A DNA stretch of 9,525 nt from Chloroflexota bacterium. GTDB taxonomy: Bacteria > Chloroflexota > Anaerolineae > Promineifilales > Promineifilaceae. Below the pieces are notes generated by a model. That model saw nothing but the letters and a program-made list of their open reading frames with translations. It was not told where the DNA came from and made no database searches. The DNA lies in contig JAAEOP010001030.1 in the NCBI GenBank assembly GCA_024223125.1, positions 1 to 9,525 on the forward strand. The letters run 5' to 3'. The position numbers were made by a program, and so were the translations under genes. Shown piece after piece: positions 7,591-9,525 of the stretch. Each line of letters begins with the position of its first letter. The stretch's first letter is position 1.

Positions 7591-7729
7591 AAGAGATCTC
7601 CTGGTTTTCAGTTAGACTTTTTCAAAAATTAAATGATCCTACCGGTTTTGAAAAAGCCTCTAGCCAATTCCCGAAATAGCATCAATTCAGGATCATTATT
7701 TTCTAGAATTGACCTTAACTGCACACTGG
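7591..7729 (-). promoter_or_regulatory. Spacer with interleaved inverted repeats before cooS
   Basis: CTTTTTCAAAA (7617-7627) pairs with TTTTGAAAAAG (7646-7656), 11 bp perfect. AATGATCCT (7632-7640), inside that loop, is complementary to AGGATCATT (7689-7697). The latter lies inside a second dyad, TCAATTC/GAATTGA (7682-7688 and 7706-7712). Two adjacent hairpins with complementary loops are therefore possible in the leader just upstream of the cooS ribosome binding site. It could be an mRNA processing or attenuation element. The second stem is only 7 bp and the region is AT-rich, so chance pairing is not excluded. Confidence 0.45.
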
Positions 7730-8098
7730 TTACTGTTCAAAACCGGGGCAGGGCCATAACGGCCGTTGCACATCAGGCACATTTTGGGCAAAGCCGATAG
7801 CCTGACCCGTTTGGGTAAAGGCAGTGGTGTGGCGGAAGAAAGGTCTGTCATTTTCTTGGGCCGGAGCGCTGCCAACTTCAACAGGCATGGGTAACGCTTC
7901 CAAATAGCCCGCTTCGGCCAGCGTGGCTCGGATTGTTTCTTCGTTCAATTCGGTCTCATCGTATCTGGTTTCGACGATGTGAAAATTGCTACTGGCGTAC
8001 ACATCGGCCACGCCGGGCAGCGCAGTCAACAATTGGCGCACCGCCAGAACATGATGGTCGCCGTACATCATGGGTAAAGTAAACATTATAGTTTTCAT
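7730..8098 (-). CDS. Small HMA (ferredoxin-like) fold protein lacking the CxxC metal motif
   Basis: The 122-residue protein begins MKTIMFTLPM. Residues ~1-70 show the heavy-metal-associated beta-alpha-beta-beta-alpha-beta pattern: a first strand, a helix, LPGVADVYASS, then HIVETRYDE and the helix ETIRATLAEAGY. The usual GMxCxxC loop is replaced by MMYGDHH (residues 10-16), so copper-type thiolate binding is unlikely. D14, H15, H16 and H40 might bind another metal. Residues ~75-122 form an unrecognised tail ending RPLWPCPGFEQ, with the only cysteine at 117. I chose the ATG at 8098-8096 because homology begins there; AGAGG about 9 nt upstream is a modest ribosome binding site, and an upstream in-frame start at 8185 would add 29 residues with no fold. 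Being first in the operon, a nickel or redox accessory role for CooS/AcsB is conceivable but unproven. Confidence 0.75.
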   Translation of the reverse strand: MKTIMFTLPMMYGDHHVLAVRQLLTALPGVADVYASSNFHIVETRYDETELNEETIRATLAEAGYLEALPMPVEVGSAPAQENDRPFFRHTTAFTQTGQAIGFAQNVPDVQRPLWPCPGFEQ

Positions 8099-8200
8099 GG
8101 GAGGATGCCTCTGTATCCCGAAAAAGGGGCCATTCTCCCGGAACAATGTAAGCAGCGAAGCTTTGGAGAAGGCTGTAACAAACACACACAGTCACCTTAA

Positions 8201-8228
8201 ATCATCACTTACCCACAGCGGGCGTCAA
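8201..8228 (-). promoter_or_regulatory. Candidate promoter of the HMA-cooS-acsBD-acsC operon
   Basis: On the minus strand TTGACG (8228-8223) matches the -35 consensus at five of six positions. GATGAT (8206-8201) matches the -10 at four of six, with a 16-bp spacer. Transcription would start about 100 nt before the small HMA-fold gene. It is the best pair I found between 8099 and 8300, but no stronger evidence exists. Confidence 0.3.
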
Positions 8229-8252
8229 GTGACCATTGCTGTACAAATTTGA

Positions 8253-8264
8253 TGACATCTGTCA
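8253..8264. promoter_or_regulatory. Dyad resembling a CRP/FNR-family operator
   Basis: TGACA-TC-TGTCA is a 5-bp perfect dyad. Read on the minus strand in wider context it is TGTGA-N6-TCATC, close to the CRP-type consensus TGTGA-N6-TCACA. A second, weaker dyad GTCA-AG-TGAC (8224-8233) lies with its centre 30 bp away, about three helical turns. It lies just upstream of the candidate operon promoter, a position suited to activation. CooA, the CO-sensing CRP homologue, is one possible binder, but the half-sites do not match its known sites well. Confidence 0.3.
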
Positions 8265-8490
8265 CATAATCAGCGTAATAAAATTGGCTCGCATCTGACA
8301 CAAGATTGGGTGTGCGAAAAAATTATTGGCCCCACGTTACGCCCCGCTGGGTGCAACAACTGATTGCTACTTGACCATAAGAGCAACCACTCAGCCAGTC
8401 AGAGTTGACTACCCTGGTGCAAACACAGTTGGCGCGACCTAATGTCCAACAGCAGGCACATTCCCCTGTTTATTGAAAAGATACAAAACT

Positions 8491-8595
8491 AGTGTTTCGC
8501 CAAACAAATATTGACGGATGCGCGAGATGTGGCGAAACACTTAAACTGAAGCAAATTTCCGCAACTCCTATCCGTCAATAAAAGTTTGCTTCAGT
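8491..8595 (+). other. Double hairpin with complementary (kissing) loops; candidate structured RNA
   Basis: Three perfect inverted repeats are interleaved in the order A-B-A'-C-B'-C'. A is AGTGTTTCGCCA (8491-8502) with its complement at 8530-8541 (12 bp). B is TATTGACGGAT (8509-8519) with its complement at 8570-8580 (11 bp). C is ACTGAAGCAAA (8545-8555) with its complement at 8585-8595 (11 bp, extendable by three pairs including a wobble). A and C form two hairpins 3 nt apart, and B and B' lie in their loops, so the loops can pair over 11 bp. It lies about 90 bp upstream of the DUF1670 gene. It could be an RNA element of the mobile unit, a leader regulator, or DNA recognised by a protein. I recognise no known RNA family. 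Confidence 0.7.
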
Positions 8596-8642
8596 ATTAG
8601 AATAAATAAAAGAGTCCACTGAAAAACCTATATAGTGATATA

Positions 8643-8684
8643 TGTCACCTCAAAGGGTAAAAAACTACCTAAAGCGAGGTGATA
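8643..8684 (+). promoter_or_regulatory. Hairpin sequestering the ribosome binding site of the DUF1670 gene
   Basis: TCACCTC (8645-8651) is exactly complementary to GAGGTGA (8676-8682), which contains the Shine-Dalgarno GAGGTG placed 5 nt before the ATG at 8687. One wobble and one A-T pair extend the stem outward. The 5' arm resembles the 16S anti-Shine-Dalgarno sequence, so the ribosome and the hairpin would compete. GTGA (8635-8638) can pair with the same TCAC (8645-8648), giving a weak alternative fold that would free the site. Such structures often limit transposase-associated translation. Confidence 0.55.
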
Positions 8685-8686
8685 AT

Positions 8687-9403
8687 ATGAGACAAGATGT
8701 AGTCGACCGTTTGTCGGCCAAAACAAAAGAGCAACAATTGCTGCACATTCTGCAAAAAGAATTCCAACAACCGCTGCGTGTAGCCCGCGCCATCTTGCAA
8801 GACGTGCAGGAATGTCTGGCAGGAACGAGTGAGCAGATTAAACCGGGGCAGATGCGGGTCATCTTGGTAGCGATGGCAGCCAGGCATGGTGAGTCCTTGG
8901 CCAATACAAGGCAAAAAGAAGTGGTGTGGACAGTGGATGCGGGCGCAGAAGATTACCAAGTAAATCTGAAACACGGTAGGATAGCGATGCGGCGGCAGCG
9001 CATCCAGCGGCTACTGACAGAAGCAGTGGAACAGGGTGCAGTAGCCAGTCAGGAAGACTTGGCGCGAGTCTTGCATGTCGAAGTACGGACGATCAAGCGA
9101 GATTGTGCCGCCCTGGCCGCGCAGGGTATCTATTTGCCAACACGAGGCAACCTGAAAGGCATCGGTCGCGGACAAACCCATAAAGCACTGATCGTAGAAC
9201 GTTGGTTGCGTGGCGAAACATATGACCAAATATCCCGTGCCACGCACCATACCATCGTTTCGGTGCAGCGGTATGTGCAAACTTTTAGCCGAGTGGCCCA
9301 GTTGCAGCAACAAGGCTTGTCCCCAGATGAAATCGCCTTGCTTTTGCAAATCGGATGGCCTTTGGTGGCTGAATACTTGGCTATTTACTCGACGTTCGCT
9401 TAA
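8687..9403 (+). CDS. DUF1670-type helix-turn-helix protein
   Basis: The 238-residue soluble protein has features I associate with the DUF1670 family. There is an all-helical N-terminus (SAKTKEQQLLHILQKEF), a DeoR-like HTH at about residues 118-147 (SQEDLARVLHVEVRTIKRD), and the motif GIGRGQTHKALIVERWLRGETYDQI. A second HTH-like segment follows (ATHHTIVSVQRYVQTFSRV), then a third helix pair (LSPDEIALLLQ). It is likely DNA-binding; its biological role is unknown to me. I chose ATG 8687 because it has GAGGTG at -5, whereas the in-frame ATG at 8642 has no ribosome binding site and lies in the regulatory hairpin. A transposase gene follows 39 bp downstream in the same direction, and the ACGGCCGT octamer of the acs operon is absent. 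Both facts suggest the gene belongs to a transferred unit. Confidence in the family is moderate. Confidence 0.72.
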   Translation: MRQDVVDRLSAKTKEQQLLHILQKEFQQPLRVARAILQDVQECLAGTSEQIKPGQMRVILVAMAARHGESLANTRQKEVVWTVDAGAEDYQVNLKHGRIAMRRQRIQRLLTEAVEQGAVASQEDLARVLHVEVRTIKRDCAALAAQGIYLPTRGNLKGIGRGQTHKALIVERWLRGETYDQISRATHHTIVSVQRYVQTFSRVAQLQQQGLSPDEIALLLQIGWPLVAEYLAIYSTFA

Positions 9404-9425
9404 ATTTTGACATAAAAAGCAAATT

Positions 9426-9457
9426 TGGTACACCTATGAATTATGATGAGTGTACCA
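9426..9457 (+). promoter_or_regulatory. Hairpin enclosing the transposase start codons
   Basis: TGGTACAC (9426-9433) pairs with GTGTACCA (9450-9457), 8 bp perfect. The 16-nt loop contains the three candidate ATGs (9436, 9443, 9446). Many insertion sequences hide transposase initiation in a hairpin so that read-through transcripts are poorly translated. No clear Shine-Dalgarno precedes the start, which agrees with low or coupled translation. Confidence 0.45.
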
Positions 9458-9525
9458 GACAAACGAATCAACACAGAACGGGTAGACGATCTACCCATTA
9501 TCTACGGATTGTTACAAAAAATGGA
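9443..9525 (+). CDS. Transposase N-terminus (DUF4277/IS1634-like), cut by the window end
   Basis: Only 27 codons are visible, beginning ATG ATG (9443, 9446). They read MMSVPDKRINTERVDDLPII and then YGLLQKM. The pattern R-x-D-D-(I/L)-P-x-x-x-x-x-L-x-x-M is what I recall from the DUF4277 domain at the start of IS1634-type DDE transposases. The rest, including any catalytic residues, lies outside. The frame starting at ATG 9436 gives no recognisable peptide. The match is short, so the family call is tentative, but the close spacing after the DUF1670 gene supports a two-gene element. Confidence 0.55.
   Translation, partial: MMSVPDKRINTERVDDLPIIYGLLQKM

Larger units (their letters stand above)
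238..7766. repeat. Highly iterated palindromic octamer ACGGCCGT (14 copies)
   Basis: Exact copies start at 238, 1027, 1126, 1653, 2166, 2688, 3183, 3927, 4913, 5033, 5682, 6286, 7297 and 7759. They are spread over all four operon genes and lie in all three reading frames: Thr-Ala-Val eight times, Gly-Arg four times, Arg-Pro twice. About 0.1 copy would be expected in this length with equal base use. One-base variants (TCGGCCGT, GCGGCCGT, ACGGCCGG) are also common. None occurs after 7766, in the accessory region. The behaviour resembles the HIP1 octamer of cyanobacteria, but with a different sequence. Confidence 0.85.
8099..8490. other. Divergent intergenic region between the operon and the accessory unit
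   Basis: This stretch has no convincing gene on either strand. It holds a candidate minus-strand promoter (8201-8228), a dyad resembling a CRP/FNR-family operator (8253-8264) and a smaller dyad (8224-8233). It also holds a loose GC-rich inverted repeat (around 8212-8225 with 8339-8352). I see no tRNA, rRNA fragment or tandem repeat. The left boundary of the adjacent mobile unit may lie somewhere in 8265-8490, but I could not recognise an insertion-sequence terminus. Confidence 0.5.
8491..9525 (+). mobile_element. Probable two-gene insertion element, right end outside the window
   Basis: A DUF1670-type gene and the first codons of a DUF4277-type transposase are co-directional and 39 bp apart. 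Structured non-coding sequence precedes them, and hairpins cover both translation starts. The left boundary is placed at the double hairpin only for convenience; I found no terminal inverted repeat or target duplication because the right end is missing. It sits divergent to the acs operon and does not interrupt any gene. Confidence 0.45.

Noticed and set aside
7617..7656. Rho-independent terminator between the HMA-fold gene and cooS
   Set aside because: The stem is almost all A/T with an 18-nt loop and no GC core, so it does not fit a classic terminator.
8491..8595. IS110-type bridge RNA or IS200/IS605 omega RNA
   Set aside because: The visible transposase start looks like DUF4277/IS1634 and not IS110 or TnpB, so those RNA families are not supported.
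8642..8686. Upstream ATG (8642) as start of the DUF1670 gene
   Set aside because: It has no ribosome binding site and lies inside the hairpin; ATG 8687 has a strong GAGGTG at 5 nt.
8669..8974. Minus-strand frames overlapping the DUF1670 gene
   Set aside because: They are antisense shadows with no recognisable domain and no ribosome binding site.

Overview
The window carries the core of a Wood-Ljungdahl (reductive acetyl-CoA) operon on the minus strand, followed on its upstream side by a plus-strand accessory region that looks mobile. Reading along the minus strand the genes are: a small heavy-metal-associated-fold protein (8098-7730), the Ni-Fe carbon monoxide dehydrogenase catalytic subunit CooS/AcsA (7590-5581), a 1318-residue protein joining acetyl-CoA synthase AcsB to the corrinoid iron-sulfur protein (CFeSP) small subunit AcsD (5512-1556), and the CFeSP large subunit AcsC (1466-135). 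CooS makes or oxidises CO, AcsC/AcsD carry the methyl group on a corrinoid, and AcsB joins methyl, CO and CoA. All metal-ligand motifs I looked for are intact, so the pathway looks functional. The methyltransferase (acsE) and the usual nickel-insertion ATPase (cooC) are not in the window.

The host is probably an anaerobic bacterium, and Chloroflexota is my best guess. The enzymes are of bacterial type (AcsB has its N-terminal CODH-binding region), GC is moderate, the spacers are full of short repeats, and a DUF1670-type protein with a DUF4277-type transposase follows. The taxon is inference and is not proven by the sequence.

Three layers of repeat structure lie over the operon. First, the palindromic octamer ACGGCCGT occurs 14 times between positions 238 and 7766, in all three reading frames, and never after that. 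Second, runs of degenerate heptamers lie just before the start codons of acsBD and acsC, inside the AcsB-AcsD linker, and exactly at the internal Met where a free-standing AcsD would begin. Third, the linker also holds recognisable intergenic-type repeats that are now translated. Together these suggest that the AcsB-AcsD fusion arose by reading through a former spacer.

Region by region: 1-134 is the downstream end of the operon, with a composite REP-like palindrome. 135-7590 holds the three large genes. 7591-7729 is a spacer with interleaved inverted repeats. 7730-8098 is the small protein. 8099-8490 is a divergent intergenic region with a candidate operator and promoter for the operon. 8491-8595 holds two adjacent hairpins whose loops are complementary over 11 bp (kissing-hairpin topology). 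8643-8684 is a hairpin that hides the ribosome binding site of the DUF1670 gene (8687-9403). The window ends inside a transposase gene that starts near 9443.
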